Positions 42,135 to 51,869 of a stretch of DNA of 64,000 nt are shown here, one piece after another. Below the pieces are notes generated by a model that saw nothing but the letters and a program-made list of their open reading frames with translations, was not told where the DNA came from and did not search any database. This stretch comes from Pseudonocardiaceae bacterium. GTDB taxonomy: Bacteria > Actinomycetota > Actinomycetes > Mycobacteriales > Pseudonocardiaceae. A program made the translations under genes and the position numbers. The stretch lies in assembly GCA_009379815.1 (NCBI GenBank), contig WHSY01000010.1, forward strand, positions 1 to 64,000, written 5' to 3'. Every line of letters starts with the position of its first letter. Position 1 is the stretch's first letter.

Positions 42135-43102
42135 GTGAGCGCATCCGAACACGGCCGTATGTGTGGCAGCCGGTGTCGTGGGCCGAGGGTCGGGTGTTGA
42201 CCCGCGGCAGCGTGGATGGGCTGCCCGCCCTGTCGTGGGGCCGCGCCGGCCGAGGCGAGTTGGCCACCGCTCGGCAGCTGCGAGGGCTGGGGTTGCGCCC
42301 GGCCGGGGCCGAGCCGGTGGCGGTGTTGGTGTTCGGCCACCGCCAGCCGGGCCGTCGACCGGTGGAGTACACCAGCTTGTACCGCATCGCCGACGCGGCG
42401 CCGAAGCGCACCGCTACCGCTGCGCAGCAGGCCGCGATCGATAAGGCGCTGACCGCGCGGCGCACCTGCCAGGACTGCGGCCAGGAGCAGGACTACTACC
42501 TGTCGACCGTTGAGCGCAGGTGCGGGCCGTGCTCGGACGCCACCGGCTTCTGGGACGACTACGACGGCCGGGCCGCCGAGCACGACGACCACGACGACGG
42601 CGCCGAGCACGACGACGGCGCCGTGCATGCCGTGCATGCCGATCGCGGCGCTGTCGGATCTGAGGCCGGGGGTTGGTGGGTCGAACACGAGGCCGCGGTG
42701 CGCGCCGAGGACCCGCACCGGCCGGTCACCGAGACCGACCTGGCAGACGACGACCTGGCCGAGAGCCACGATCCGGCGGAGGTCGGCCTGGCGGCCGCTG
42801 TTCCGGCCCCACGCACAGCCGCGCCGGACACCCCGGCGCCCGCCCCCACGGCTGCTGACACCGCCGATGACGCGCACGAGGTGGTCCCGGCGCCGGTGGC
42901 GGATGAGACCGCGCGGGCCGTCGGGCAGGCACGCCACGCGCTGCAGCGAATCGCCCAGGGCGGGGCCGCGATCCAGCCGCGGGTCACCGACCAGGGCAGG
43001 GCCGAGCGGCTCGTGCGCTGGCACGGCGACGACCAGGCCAGCGACCGGGCGGCCGACCGGGCCGCTGGGGCGCACCGCGAGCTGGAAGGGATCGCGCGGT
43101 GA
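42131..43102 (+). CDS. RRQRL-type zinc-binding protein
   Basis: The 323-residue protein begins RPYVWQPVSWAEGRVLTRGS and has GELATARQLRGLGLRPAGAE, the RRQL-like motif of a family found in actinobacterial mobile elements. CQDCGQEQDYYLSTVERRCGPC follows as a four-Cys zinc site. An acidic, His-rich, low-complexity stretch leads to a helical C-terminus. Stop-start overlaps on both sides bind it to the transfer operon. The role in transfer is not established. Confidence 0.7.
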   Translation: MSERIRTRPYVWQPVSWAEGRVLTRGSVDGLPALSWGRAGRGELATARQLRGLGLRPAGAEPVAVLVFGHRQPGRRPVEYTSLYRIADAAPKRTATAAQQAAIDKALTARRTCQDCGQEQDYYLSTVERRCGPCSDATGFWDDYDGRAAEHDDHDDGAEHDDGAVHAVHADRGAVGSEAGGWWVEHEAAVRAEDPHRPVTETDLADDDLAESHDPAEVGLAAAVPAPRTAAPDTPAPAPTAADTADDAHEVVPAPVADETARAVGQARHALQRIAQGGAAIQPRVTDQGRAERLVRWHGDDQASDRAADRAAGAHRELEGIAR

Positions 43103-43860
43103 CCGCCCCGGTGTCGGCTGCGGTGCGGCGCACCACGGTGGCCGCGGTGCTGCTGGTCGCCTCGGTGGCCGCGGTCGTGTCCTACGCCCATATGCAGCAT
43201 GTGGCGCAGCGGTCGGGGGAGGGGTGGCGGTCGTATCTGCTGCCGCTGAGCGTGGACGGGCTGATGGTGGCCGCGTCCATGGTGCTGCTGACCCGCCGTC
43301 GCGTTGGGCTGGCAGGTGGGGCGCTGGCGTGGTGCGCGTTGCTGGGCGGGGTCGCTGCGTCGCTGGCGGCGAACGTGGCCGCCGCGGACCCCACGGCCAC
43401 GGCCCGGCTGGTGGCTGCCTGGCCCGCGGTGGCGTTCGCGGTCGCCTTCGAGCTGCTGCTCGAGCAGCGCCGCCCGGCAGTGACCGAAGCTGCCACGCTG
43501 CCGGTTGAGCTGGACCGGGTGGCCGACCTGGCGCCCGCCGTTGAGCCGCCGGGCCCTGCCGTGGCTGCCGACCCGGTCGCGCCGTTGCCCCCGGTAGCGG
43601 CTCCAACGCCGGTCGCCGAGCCCGCGCCTGTGGCTGCCGCACCACCACCGACCCCGCCCCACGAGCCCGACGGGCTGGCCGCCCGCGCCGCCGCGCTGCT
43701 CGCTGCCGCCGACGGGCGCCCGCCCGGCCGGCGGGTGCTGGCCCGCGAGCTGGGCTGCAGTGAGCACCAGGCCCGCTGCCTGCTCGACGCCGCCACCACC
43801 AACGGCACCAGCACCACCAACGGCACCAACGGCACGAACGGGAGGGGTGGTCTGCGGTGA
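43099..43860 (+). CDS. DUF2637 membrane protein (Spd-like)
   Basis: GTG 43099 overlaps the preceding stop (GTGA). Four hydrophobic segments at the start include VSYAHMQHVAQRSGE and LLPLSVDGLMVAASMVLL, typical of DUF2637 spread proteins. After a Pro/Ala-rich linker comes an HTH-like RVLARELGCSEHQARCLLD and a Thr/Asn/Gly repeat tail. The pairing with the coupling ATPase fits a role at the transfer apparatus. Confidence 0.85.
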   Translation: MTAPVSAAVRRTTVAAVLLVASVAAVVSYAHMQHVAQRSGEGWRSYLLPLSVDGLMVAASMVLLTRRRVGLAGGALAWCALLGGVAASLAANVAAADPTATARLVAAWPAVAFAVAFELLLEQRRPAVTEAATLPVELDRVADLAPAVEPPGPAVAADPVAPLPPVAAPTPVAEPAPVAAAPPPTPPHEPDGLAARAAALLAAADGRPPGRRVLARELGCSEHQARCLLDAATTNGTSTTNGTNGTNGRGGLR

Positions 43861-45716
43861 GTGAGTTGACGACCCTGCTGCTGCTCGGGCTGGGCGCCAC
43901 CGTGGTCGCGACCCTGGTGCTGGGGCGCCGCCGCCAGCACGGCCCAGCCGCCGTCGCCACCGGGCTGGCTGTGCTGCTGGCCTGGCAGCTGGCCACCTGG
44001 GCGCCGCTGCTGTCGGCCACGCTCGCCGCCGCGCTGGGCATCGTCGGGTGGGTGCGGTTGTCCCGCACCGCCTCCACCGTGTCGCGGTGGGGCGCGCGGT
44101 CGCGCCGCAAGGCCGGGGTGGCCTCCACCGTCGACGTCGCCCGGCTGGCCAGCGCGGCGGCGGTGCGGCGCAAGGCCACCGTGGTGCGCCCGTCGCTGGC
44201 CGACCGCAGCCGATGCGACCGGGTGCGGATGGCGACGACGGAGGTGGCGGTGCCGCTATGCCGGGTCGGGGCGCTGCGGGTGTGGTCATCCATTGAGGAT
44301 GTGTGCTGCCTGTTCGGTGGCCCGCGGACCGGTAAGACGGGCTATCTGGCCGGGCGGGTGCTCGACGCCCCCGGCGCCACCCTGGTCACGAGCACCCGCA
44401 CCGACCTGCACCGGATCACCGCGCAGCTACGCGCCGAGCGCGGGCCGGTGTTCGTGTTCAACGCCGTCGGGCTCGGCGACCTGCCCTCGACGATCACCTT
44501 CGACCCGCTGACCGGCTGCGCCGACCCGGTCACGGCCGCGGAGCGCGCCACGGACCTGATCGCCGCCGGGCAGCGCGGTGGCGGCGACAGCGACCGCGCG
44601 TGGTGGGACGCCCAAGCCCGCCGGGTGCTGGCCGCGCTGCTGCACGCCGCCGCGTTGGGCGGGCTGTCGATGCGCGACGTGCAGCGCTGGGTCTCGGTCC
44701 CCAGCGAGGCCGCGCGGCAGGTGACCTCGCTGCTGCGCCGGTCCCCGGAGCCGGCCTATGCCGAGGAGGTCGCCCAGTTCCTCGACACCAACGAACGCAC
44801 CCAGTCCTCGATCACCACCAGCATCACCCCCGCGCTGGGCTGGCTCGCGAGTCCCGCCGCCAGCGCCGCGGCGAGCGGGCACACCCCGTTCGACGTGGCC
44901 GAGCTACTGCGCTCCCGGGCGACGGTGTTCCTGCTGGGGGCCGAGGAGACCCAGGCCGCCCCGCTGGTCACCGCCCTCACGGGCCACATCGCCCGCGAGG
45001 CCCGCCGGATCGCCGCCCGCCAACCCGGCGGCCGGCTGGACCCGCCACTGACCCTCGTGCTCGACGAGGCCGCCCTCATCAGCCCCGTCCCACTCGACAG
45101 CTGGACCGCGGACATGGGCGGCCGCGGGGTCACGATCCTGGCCGCCTTCCAGTCCCGCGCCCAACTCATCGCACGGTGGGGCCAAACCGGCGCCGCCATC
45201 ATTTTGAACAACGCCGCGGCGGTCATGGTCTTCGGCGGCACCAAGGACCGCGACGACCTCGACTACTGGTCGGTCCTCGCCGGCGAGCGCGACGAGCCGA
45301 TCACCACCACCGACCACCACGGCCGGGCGGTCTCCCGCACGGTGCGCAAGGTCGCGGTGCTGACCCCGGCGCAGCTGGCCAACCTCCCCACCGGGCGCGT
45401 CGTGGTCTACCGCCGCGGCATGGCCCCGGTCATCGGGCGGGTGCGCATGGCCTGGCACCGCCGCGACATCCGCGCCCAGCACCGCGCCGACCAACGGCAA
45501 GCCCGCCGCGAGCGCCGGCAGGCATGCGCCGTGATCGCAGGAGCCGAGGCCACCACCCGCCACGCCACCACCACCGGGCGCCCACCTGTGGGCGCCGCCC
45601 GCAACGACGCCCACCCGGACGCGGGTGACGCGGGCGCAGCCGCGCCCGCCGGGTCGCCCGGTCCGCCCGCGCGGGTGCCCCGGTGGGTGGAATCCACCCG
45701 CGAGGACCGCCGATGA
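43857..45716 (+). CDS. TraG/VirD4-like conjugative coupling ATPase
   Basis: GTG 43857 overlaps the DUF2637 stop. The 619-residue protein has two N-terminal TM segments, Walker A CLFGGPRTGKTGYLAG (near residue 155), Walker B LTLVLDEAALISP (near 400) and AAFQSRAQLIARWGQ. This is the T4 coupling protein design, which feeds relaxase-bound DNA to a transfer channel. The next genes, DUF4913 and relaxase, complete a mobilisation module. Confidence 0.9.
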   Translation: MSELTTLLLLGLGATVVATLVLGRRRQHGPAAVATGLAVLLAWQLATWAPLLSATLAAALGIVGWVRLSRTASTVSRWGARSRRKAGVASTVDVARLASAAAVRRKATVVRPSLADRSRCDRVRMATTEVAVPLCRVGALRVWSSIEDVCCLFGGPRTGKTGYLAGRVLDAPGATLVTSTRTDLHRITAQLRAERGPVFVFNAVGLGDLPSTITFDPLTGCADPVTAAERATDLIAAGQRGGGDSDRAWWDAQARRVLAALLHAAALGGLSMRDVQRWVSVPSEAARQVTSLLRRSPEPAYAEEVAQFLDTNERTQSSITTSITPALGWLASPAASAAASGHTPFDVAELLRSRATVFLLGAEETQAAPLVTALTGHIAREARRIAARQPGGRLDPPLTLVLDEAALISPVPLDSWTADMGGRGVTILAAFQSRAQLIARWGQTGAAIILNNAAAVMVFGGTKDRDDLDYWSVLAGERDEPITTTDHHGRAVSRTVRKVAVLTPAQLANLPTGRVVVYRRGMAPVIGRVRMAWHRRDIRAQHRADQRQARRERRQACAVIAGAEATTRHATTTGRPPVGAARNDAHPDAGDAGAAAPAGSPGPPARVPRWVESTREDRR

Positions 45717-46354
45717 CCACCCCCATGGGCACACCCGAGCCCGGCTCGAACGCGCACCCGCAGCTGGCCGCGCTCGGCCGCGAGGTCGAGCGGCTATCCC
45801 GCCGCCACGCCGACCTCGACGCCCTGGTGCAACGCTTGGCCGAAGACATCACCCTGCTCGCCCCACCGCCCGACGACGGCGAGCCTGAGGGGCTGCGGTC
45901 GTGGCTGGCCGCCGATGACCCTGAGCAGGCCCGCGCCCTACTGGCCGACCTCACGGACTGGCTGGGGCGGGTCTACCTGCGCTATCTGGGAGTGGCGCTG
46001 CCGTCGTGCTGGGCCTGGCACCCCGCCGTGGTCGAGGAACTGTGGTGGCTGCGCAACGCCCACCACGACGCCTACCACGGCCAGTCCGCCTGCTGGCGCG
46101 AGGTCGGCGACTGGCACGACCGCCAACGCCCCGGCGTCACGGCACGGATCCGCAAGGCCATCGGCGACTGCGAACTGTCCCGCCACGCCGCAGGCGGCGA
46201 CCGCCGCCGCGCCACCCCAGACGTGCCCCTGAGCAGCGCCGCCGAGCGGCTCGCCGAGCACTGGACCACCCACCACGCCACGCCGCAGCCGACCCAACAG
46301 CAACTGCACGAAGCCGACCAGCACGACCAAGCACAACTCAGGAACCGCCCATGA
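45713..46354 (+). CDS. DUF4913 protein
   Basis: ATG 45713 overlaps the coupling-protein stop (ATGA). The 213-residue protein starts with a coiled helix (LAALGREVERLSRRHADLDA) and has WAWHPAVVEELWWLRNAHHD and WHDRQRPGVTARIRKAIGDC, the DUF4913 signature. The family is common between coupling protein and relaxase genes in actinobacterial mobile elements; its role is unknown. Confidence 0.82.
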   Translation: MTTPMGTPEPGSNAHPQLAALGREVERLSRRHADLDALVQRLAEDITLLAPPPDDGEPEGLRSWLAADDPEQARALLADLTDWLGRVYLRYLGVALPSCWAWHPAVVEELWWLRNAHHDAYHGQSACWREVGDWHDRQRPGVTARIRKAIGDCELSRHAAGGDRRRATPDVPLSSAAERLAEHWTTHHATPQPTQQQLHEADQHDQAQLRNRP

Positions 46355-46608
46355 GACCCGCTCCCCAGCACGAGACCCCAACCCCCGCCGAAGATCACCA
46401 CGGCACAGCGCAAGTCAAGATCCAAAGAAGAGTCACACCCATGCATCACGATCCCAGGGAGATCAACTTCGGCGCTGGCGCGCCTCCGTTGAAGATCAAT
46501 CCCGCCGGGCCTTGCGGCCCGGCTCGGCCGACCTTCGCGGGCACGGGCGCAGGCGTTGTCGGGGTGCTGCCGGGGCCTGCTAGCGGGAGGGCGATGCGGC
46601 CGTGTTGA
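46351..46608 (+). CDS. Small ORF bridging DUF4913 and relaxase
   Basis: ATG 46351 overlaps the DUF4913 stop, and its own stop lies just after the relaxase start. The 85 residues are not recognisable and include an internal hairpin-bearing stretch. It may be translated to couple the relaxase, or the DNA may instead act as an origin of transfer. Treat as tentative. Confidence 0.4.
   Translation: MRPAPQHETPTPAEDHHGTAQVKIQRRVTPMHHDPREINFGAGAPPLKINPAGPCGPARPTFAGTGAGVVGVLPGPASGRAMRPC
46504..46523. promoter_or_regulatory. Hairpin, candidate part of oriT
   Basis: GCCGGGCC (46504-46511) and GGCCCGGC (46516-46523) form a perfect 8-bp stem with a TTGC loop, 80 nt upstream of the relaxase start. MobF relaxases often act at a hairpin near their gene; the nick site cannot be read here. 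Confidence 0.4.
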
Positions 46609-49600
46609 GTATCGCCGTCGGGCATGACGTGGGCTATCTGACCGGCGCTGTCGGGGGTGGCCGGGAGAACTACTACACCGGCGCGGTGGCCGCCGGGGAG
46701 CCGCCCGGGGTGTGGTACGGCAAGGGCGCCGAGCTGCTGGGGCTGTCCGGCGAGGTCGACGCCGAGCAGATGGAAGCGATCTACCACCACCTGCTCGACC
46801 CGCGCGACCCGGCCTCGCGCTCTCGCGCCACTTGGGGGGAGGCGGCGCGGCTCGGCAAGCCGCACAAGAGCTACCGGTCGGCCGACGAGATCTACGCGGC
46901 AGCGCTGGAGCGGGAGCCGCACGCCGGGCCGGAACGCCGCGCGCAGTTGCGGGCCGACGCCGAGCGGTCAGCGCGGCAGCCGGTGAGCTTTTATGACGTG
47001 ACGTTCTCCGCGCCCAAGAGCGCGTCGGTGCTGGCGGTGGCGTTCGAGCGGGCCGCCAACGAGGCGCGGGCGGCGGGCGACGAGGAGACGGCCGCCGCCT
47101 ACGAAACTTATGTGCGGGCGATCGAGGACGCGGTGATGGCCGGCGCCCGGGCGGGCCTGGACTACCTGGAGCAGCGGGCGGGTTATGCCCGCACCGGGCA
47201 CCACGGCGGGCGGGCCGGGCGCTGGGTCGATGCCCACAACCTCGTTGTGGCGCAGTTTCTGCAGCACGACTCCCGGGAGGGTGACCCGCAGCTGCACGTG
47301 CACGGCGGGGTGCTCAACCGGGTGCTGTGCGCCGATGGGGTGTGGCGGGCGCTGGACGGTCAAGCGCTGCACACCTGGAAGGCCGCCGCGAGCGAGATCT
47401 CCAACCGGGTCACCGAAGCGTATGTGACACGTGCGCTGGGGGTGCGACACGAGACAACACCGGACGGGAAGTCCCGCGAGATCGTCGGGATCGACAAGCC
47501 GGTGCGGGACCTGTACAGCACCCGCCGCCGGCAGACCACGGGCAAAGCCGAGCAGTACTTCGCGGCGTTTCGGGAGCGGTTCGGCCGCGAGCCCTCGGCG
47601 CTGGAGCGTCACCGGCTGTCGCAGCGGGCCACGCTGGCGACCCGCCGGGCGAAGTCGCATAACGGGGAGACGCTCGGGCAGCGGATGGACCGGTGGGCCG
47701 CCGAGGCGCACCAGGTGATGCGGGGCGGGCTGGCCGAGGTCGCCCGGCATGTGCTCGACCGCGCCCAGCGCATGGAACCGGCCGCGGTCTGGTCTGCGCG
47801 CGACGTGATCGAACGGGCGGTGGCCGCGCTGAACGACAAGCGGGCCACCTGGTCGCGGTCGCATCTGACGCGGGCGGTCTCGGAGGCGCTGCCCGCGCAC
47901 CTGGACATCGACCCGCAGCAGGTGCCCGAGCTGCTCGACGGCCTCACCGACACCGCGCTTCGGCAGGTGGTGTGGCTTAATCCGCAGGACGCGGCCGACA
48001 ACCCACCGCAGTATCTGCAACGGGCCGACGGCAGCCCGGTCTACACCAACCCGAGCGGGGCGCGCTACGCCGCGCCGGGCCAGCTGGCCGCCGATCACGC
48101 GCTGCGGGTCGCGGCGGTGCGGCGCGGCGCCGCCCGCCTGTCGGCCGACGAGGCGGCTGCGGCGCTGAGCCGGTTTTCCAAGTCCGGTGTCGAGCTGGGC
48201 GCCGACCAAGCCGCCGCGGTGCGGGGGGTGCTTACGTCCGGGGCGCGGGTGGAGACGCTCCTGGCGGCCGCGGGCACGGGCAAGAGCTTCACGATCGGCG
48301 CGATCGCCGACACGTGGAGTGGCAGTGGGCGGAGGGTGTTCGGGCTGGCCCCGTCGCAGGTCGCCACCGAGGTGCTGGCCGACGAAGGGGTGACCGCCCG
48401 CAACACCGCACGGTGGCTGGCCACCCAGCAGCGGCTCGAGGATGCCGCCCCGGACGGGCCGGATACGGGCGGCCGCGACCCCGACGGGCAGTGGCGATTG
48501 CGCGAGGGCGACCTGGTGGTCGTCGATGAGGCCGGCATGACCGACACCGCGCAGCTGGCCGAGATCAACTGCCGCTGCGAGCAGGCCCGGGCCAAGCTGC
48601 TGCTGGTCGGTGACCCGCGCCAGCTGGCCGCGGTGGGGCCGGGCGGGGCGCTGGCCGACGTCGCCGAGCACGGCATCAGCTACCAGCTGGCCGAGGTGCG
48701 CCGGTTTAGCGCCGACTGGGAGCGCCGGGCGTCGCTACAGCTGCGCGACGGCGACACCACTGCGCTCGACGCCTACCAGCGCCACGGCCGACTCGTCGAC
48801 GGTGGCACGGCCGAGCAGACCGAGACCGCGGCCGCCCGCGCCTGGCTGGCCGACACGCTGGCTGGGCGGGAGGCGCTGCTGCTGGTCGGCAGCAACGAGG
48901 CCGCCGCCCGGGCCAGCGCGGCGCTGCGCGCCGACCTGATCGCGCTCGGCCGGGTGCAGGAGATCGGGGTGGAGCTAGGTCGGCAGGGCACCGTGGCCGG
49001 GATCGGTGACCTCGTGCAGGCTCGCCGCAACGCCTGGGAGCTGATCGGCTGGGAGAACAACACCCGCGCCCCGAGCAACCGGGCCACCTACCGGGTCACT
49101 GGCCTTCGCGCCGACGGCGGGCTGGTCGTCGCCCCGGTGCACGGGCGCGGCGACGACGGCGAGCAGCTGGGGCCACCGCTGGTGCTGCCTCCGACCTATG
49201 TCGCCGAGGACCTGACCCTGGCGTATGCCAGCACGGTGCACGCTGCCCAGGGCCGCACCGTCGACACCGCGCATGCGGTGATTGGCCCCGGCACCGACGC
49301 CGCCGGCACCTACGTGGCGATGACCCGCGGCCGCGAGCGCAACACCGCCTACGCGGTGACCACGCCGCTGGCCGACGACGCAGCTACCGGGCAGGCGCAC
49401 GAGGTTCAGCAGCGCACCGCCTCCGCGATGCTCAGCGAGATCATCGAGTGCGACCCGCACGACGTCGCCGCGGCGGAGCGCTCGGCGCTGGCCACCGCCG
49501 AGCACGCCGAGCAGGAGTCCCGGTCGATCCAGGTGCCCCTGGACCGGCTCGAGGCCGAGATCGGCGAGCTGATCGCCGGGCGCACCGGCGCGCTGCTTGA

Positions 49601-51059
49601 CCGGCTGGCCGCCGAGGAGATCCTCACCGACGGGCAGCGCGTAGCGCTGGTCGCCGACGAGGCCTACGGGTCGCTGGAGCGGCTGCTGCGCACCGCGGAG
49701 GTGGCCGGGCATGACCCGCGCCGCGTTCTCGAGGACGCGCTGGCCGACCGGTCCCTTGACGACGCGCGCAAGCCGGCGCGGGTGCTACACCACCGGATCT
49801 CCGAGCGGCTGCGGGGGCAGTTGGCCCCGCAGCTTTCCAGCTACGCCGACCTCATTCCGCACACCGCGACCGGGCAGCACCGGCAGCGGCTCGACGTCCT
49901 CGCCGAGGCCGCCGATGCGCGGCGCCGCGAGCTGGGCGCCGAGACGGCCCAGCAGGCGCCGCAGTGGGCCGTGGAAGCACTGGGCCCGGTGCCCGGCGAT
50001 GCGATCGCCCGCACCGACTGGGAGCAGCGCGCCGGATGGGCGGCCGCCCACCGGGAGCTTTCCGAGCACACCGACGACGCCGACGCGCTCGGGCCGGCAC
50101 CCCCGGCCGGGCTCGCCGAAAAGCACGCCGTCTGGCGCGCCGCACACACTGCGCTGAACCTGCCCGACGGTGGTGGCGACGAGGACGAACTGTCCGACGG
50201 GCAGCTGCGGGTGCGGGTGCGTGCCTACCAGCGAGAGGAAGCCTGGGCGCCCCGTTATGTCGGTGACGAGCTGGCCACCACCTACCAGCGGGCGCAGCGC
50301 GCCCGCGCCGACGCGCAGATCTGGGCCGCTCGCGCCGAGGCCGCCCAGGACGTGACCGAAGCCGGGCATCTGCGGGCCGACGCGCGGGCCGCCGAGGCCG
50401 AGGCTGCCGAGCTGGCCCAGCGTGCCGCGGCGCTGGAGATCGCGGACAACGCACGCGGCGCCTGGTATGCGGCCACCGCGGTCACCCGGGACGCCGCCGA
50501 CCGCGCCCGGGGCGCACTCAAGGCGCGCGGTGTCGAACTCGACGACCCGGCCGAGCAGGTCACCGCCGAACAGTGGCTGGCTGCGCACCGCGCCGAGCAG
50601 CTCGCCGAGGACCCGCACCGCGAGATCCACCACGAGGTCGAACTCATCGACGGCCAGCACGACGCCACGCTCGGCGCGGTGGCCGCGCCCGAGCCCGTCG
50701 TCACCGACGACGGCGCGGCAACTGGGTGGAGGCCAGCCGCCGAAACCGCCATTATGCCCGACATCCGCGACACCGCCGAGCCGGACGTCACCGAGCACGC
50801 CGACCCGGCCCAGCGCCACCGGGTGCCCACAGCCGACGAGACCGCCGCGGCCGTGGCGCGCGCGCAAGCGGCGCTCGCCGAGATCGAAGCGCGGCGCGCG
50901 GCCGACACCGAGCGCGAGGCACGCGACACCGAACGGACCGAACGGCGAGAGGAGCTGACCCGATGGGTCGAACAGGACCGCGGCGCCGACCCGGCGCCCG
51001 CCCGCGACGACCCTGGCGACGACACCTACCCGGTGTTGCAGCGTTCCGTGGACGGCTGA
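46602..51059 (+). CDS. MobF-type relaxase-helicase (TraA/TrwC-like)
   Basis: The GTG at 46602 has GGGAGG upstream. The 1485-residue protein has N-terminal tyrosines (GGGRENYYTGAVA) for DNA nicking and a HUH-type metal motif in PQLHVHGGVLNRVL (about residues 229-242). It then has a RecD/SF1 helicase: Walker A LLAAAGTGKSFTIGA near 555, DEAGMTDTAQLAEI near 643, and YASTVHAAQGRTVDTAH near 876. A long Ala/Glu-rich helical tail follows. It would nick oriT and unwind the DNA during conjugative transfer with the TraG-like protein. Confidence 0.92.
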   Translation: MLSIAVGHDVGYLTGAVGGGRENYYTGAVAAGEPPGVWYGKGAELLGLSGEVDAEQMEAIYHHLLDPRDPASRSRATWGEAARLGKPHKSYRSADEIYAAALEREPHAGPERRAQLRADAERSARQPVSFYDVTFSAPKSASVLAVAFERAANEARAAGDEETAAAYETYVRAIEDAVMAGARAGLDYLEQRAGYARTGHHGGRAGRWVDAHNLVVAQFLQHDSREGDPQLHVHGGVLNRVLCADGVWRALDGQALHTWKAAASEISNRVTEAYVTRALGVRHETTPDGKSREIVGIDKPVRDLYSTRRRQTTGKAEQYFAAFRERFGREPSALERHRLSQRATLATRRAKSHNGETLGQRMDRWAAEAHQVMRGGLAEVARHVLDRAQRMEPAAVWSARDVIERAVAALNDKRATWSRSHLTRAVSEALPAHLDIDPQQVPELLDGLTDTALRQVVWLNPQDAADNPPQYLQRADGSPVYTNPSGARYAAPGQLAADHALRVAAVRRGAARLSADEAAAALSRFSKSGVELGADQAAAVRGVLTSGARVETLLAAAGTGKSFTIGAIADTWSGSGRRVFGLAPSQVATEVLADEGVTARNTARWLATQQRLEDAAPDGPDTGGRDPDGQWRLREGDLVVVDEAGMTDTAQLAEINCRCEQARAKLLLVGDPRQLAAVGPGGALADVAEHGISYQLAEVRRFSADWERRASLQLRDGDTTALDAYQRHGRLVDGGTAEQTETAAARAWLADTLAGREALLLVGSNEAAARASAALRADLIALGRVQEIGVELGRQGTVAGIGDLVQARRNAWELIGWENNTRAPSNRATYRVTGLRADGGLVVAPVHGRGDDGEQLGPPLVLPPTYVAEDLTLAYASTVHAAQGRTVDTAHAVIGPGTDAAGTYVAMTRGRERNTAYAVTTPLADDAATGQAHEVQQRTASAMLSEIIECDPHDVAAAERSALATAEHAEQESRSIQVPLDRLEAEIGELIAGRTGALLDRLAAEEILTDGQRVALVADEAYGSLERLLRTAEVAGHDPRRVLEDALADRSLDDARKPARVLHHRISERLRGQLAPQLSSYADLIPHTATGQHRQRLDVLAEAADARRRELGAETAQQAPQWAVEALGPVPGDAIARTDWEQRAGWAAAHRELSEHTDDADALGPAPPAGLAEKHAVWRAAHTALNLPDGGGDEDELSDGQLRVRVRAYQREEAWAPRYVGDELATTYQRAQRARADAQIWAARAEAAQDVTEAGHLRADARAAEAEAAELAQRAAALEIADNARGAWYAATAVTRDAADRARGALKARGVELDDPAEQVTAEQWLAAHRAEQLAEDPHREIHHEVELIDGQHDATLGAVAAPEPVVTDDGAATGWRPAAETAIMPDIRDTAEPDVTEHADPAQRHRVPTADETAAAVARAQAALAEIEARRAADTEREARDTERTERREELTRWVEQDRGADPAPARDDPGDDTYPVLQRSVDG

Positions 51060-51667
51060 CCGTGGGCACTCAGGTCGGCGGCCACCTGCCGCTGCGTGCT
51101 GGTGACCAACTGCTCCATCTGCCGGTACCGCTGCGCCTGCGCCGCCGCCCAGCGGCGCAGCTCGACCTGCCGTTCGGGCACCCGGTACCGGTCCGGCTCG
51201 GCGGCCACCACCTGCTCATAAAGCTGGTCGGCGGTCAGGATGGTGCCATCCGGGTTGCGCACCGGCACCGGAATCGGCACCTGCTGCCCACTGACCCCCA
51301 GCACCCAGCGCAGAACACGCCACGCACCGATCGCGTACTCGGCATCAACCGGGGGCGGCTCACGCCAGCCCACACCCAGATCGACGCACGTCTGCTCCAC
51401 GGGCGGGCGCGGGATGCCACTGTCCCGCTCGCTGGCCACCACCGCAGCCCACATCTCGGCAATAGCCAACTCCCGCGTCACCGGCCACTCGTCCCGCTCG
51501 GTGACAGGAGCAGCCCGGCCGCCGCGAACCCACGCCGTCGCCGCCAAAACACCGCTCGACCACGGCCGCCCACGCTCGGCGTGCAGCCGGTAGGCCACCC
51601 ACATCAGGTCGGCGACCTCGTTCTGCGGCGGCGTGACCCACTCGGGCCGCGCCGGGGCCCAGGACAT
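51026..51667 (-). CDS. Hypothetical protein, convergent with the relaxase
   Basis: The 213-residue product begins MSWAPARPEWVTPPQNEVAD and ends overlapping the last 34 nt of the relaxase on the other strand. Sequence includes PVTERDEWPVTRELAIAEMW and a conserved-looking DAEYAIGAWRVLRWVLGV. No family is recognised. It may belong to the element's accessory genes. Confidence 0.6.
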   Translation of the reverse strand: MSWAPARPEWVTPPQNEVADLMWVAYRLHAERGRPWSSGVLAATAWVRGGRAAPVTERDEWPVTRELAIAEMWAAVVASERDSGIPRPPVEQTCVDLGVGWREPPPVDAEYAIGAWRVLRWVLGVSGQQVPIPVPVRNPDGTILTADQLYEQVVAAEPDRYRVPERQVELRRWAAAQAQRYRQMEQLVTSTQRQVAADLSAHGQPSTERCNTG

Positions 51668-51780
51668 GAATCGAGTATGCGCCCCATCACCGACACCCGG
51701 AACGCTCCCGCCCTTGCAACAGCCACCGCGAGGTGCAGCCCCTCACCCGTCGGCCGGATTGTTCCGCGTCGCGTCACCGC

Positions 51781-51869
51781 GTCAAGGGCGCGCCCGCGCG
51801 GGGACCCCTCCCGCCTTCGGCGGCCCCGCACGGGCACGTCGCACGCGACCGCCTGCGGCGGCCCTTGAC
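51781..51869. promoter_or_regulatory. Structured intergenic region before ssb
   Basis: GTCAAGGGC (51781-51789) pairs with GCCCTTGAC (51861-51869), enclosing two tight hairpins, CCGCCTTCGGCGG (51811-51823) and CCGCCTGCGGCGG (51849-51861, sharing its last base with the outer arm). The interval 51668-52142 holds no credible gene. It could be an origin, a leader RNA or a terminator array. Confidence 0.4.

Noticed and set aside
43795-43855. Short tandem AACGGCACC-type repeats, considered as CRISPR or a microsatellite of interest
   Set aside because: They encode the Thr/Asn/Gly tail of the DUF2637 protein and lack regular repeat-spacer spacing.
46968-48671. A 567-codon minus-strand frame opposite the relaxase
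   Set aside because: It is a shadow of the relaxase reading frame, rich in Arg, Pro and Gly, and has no motif.
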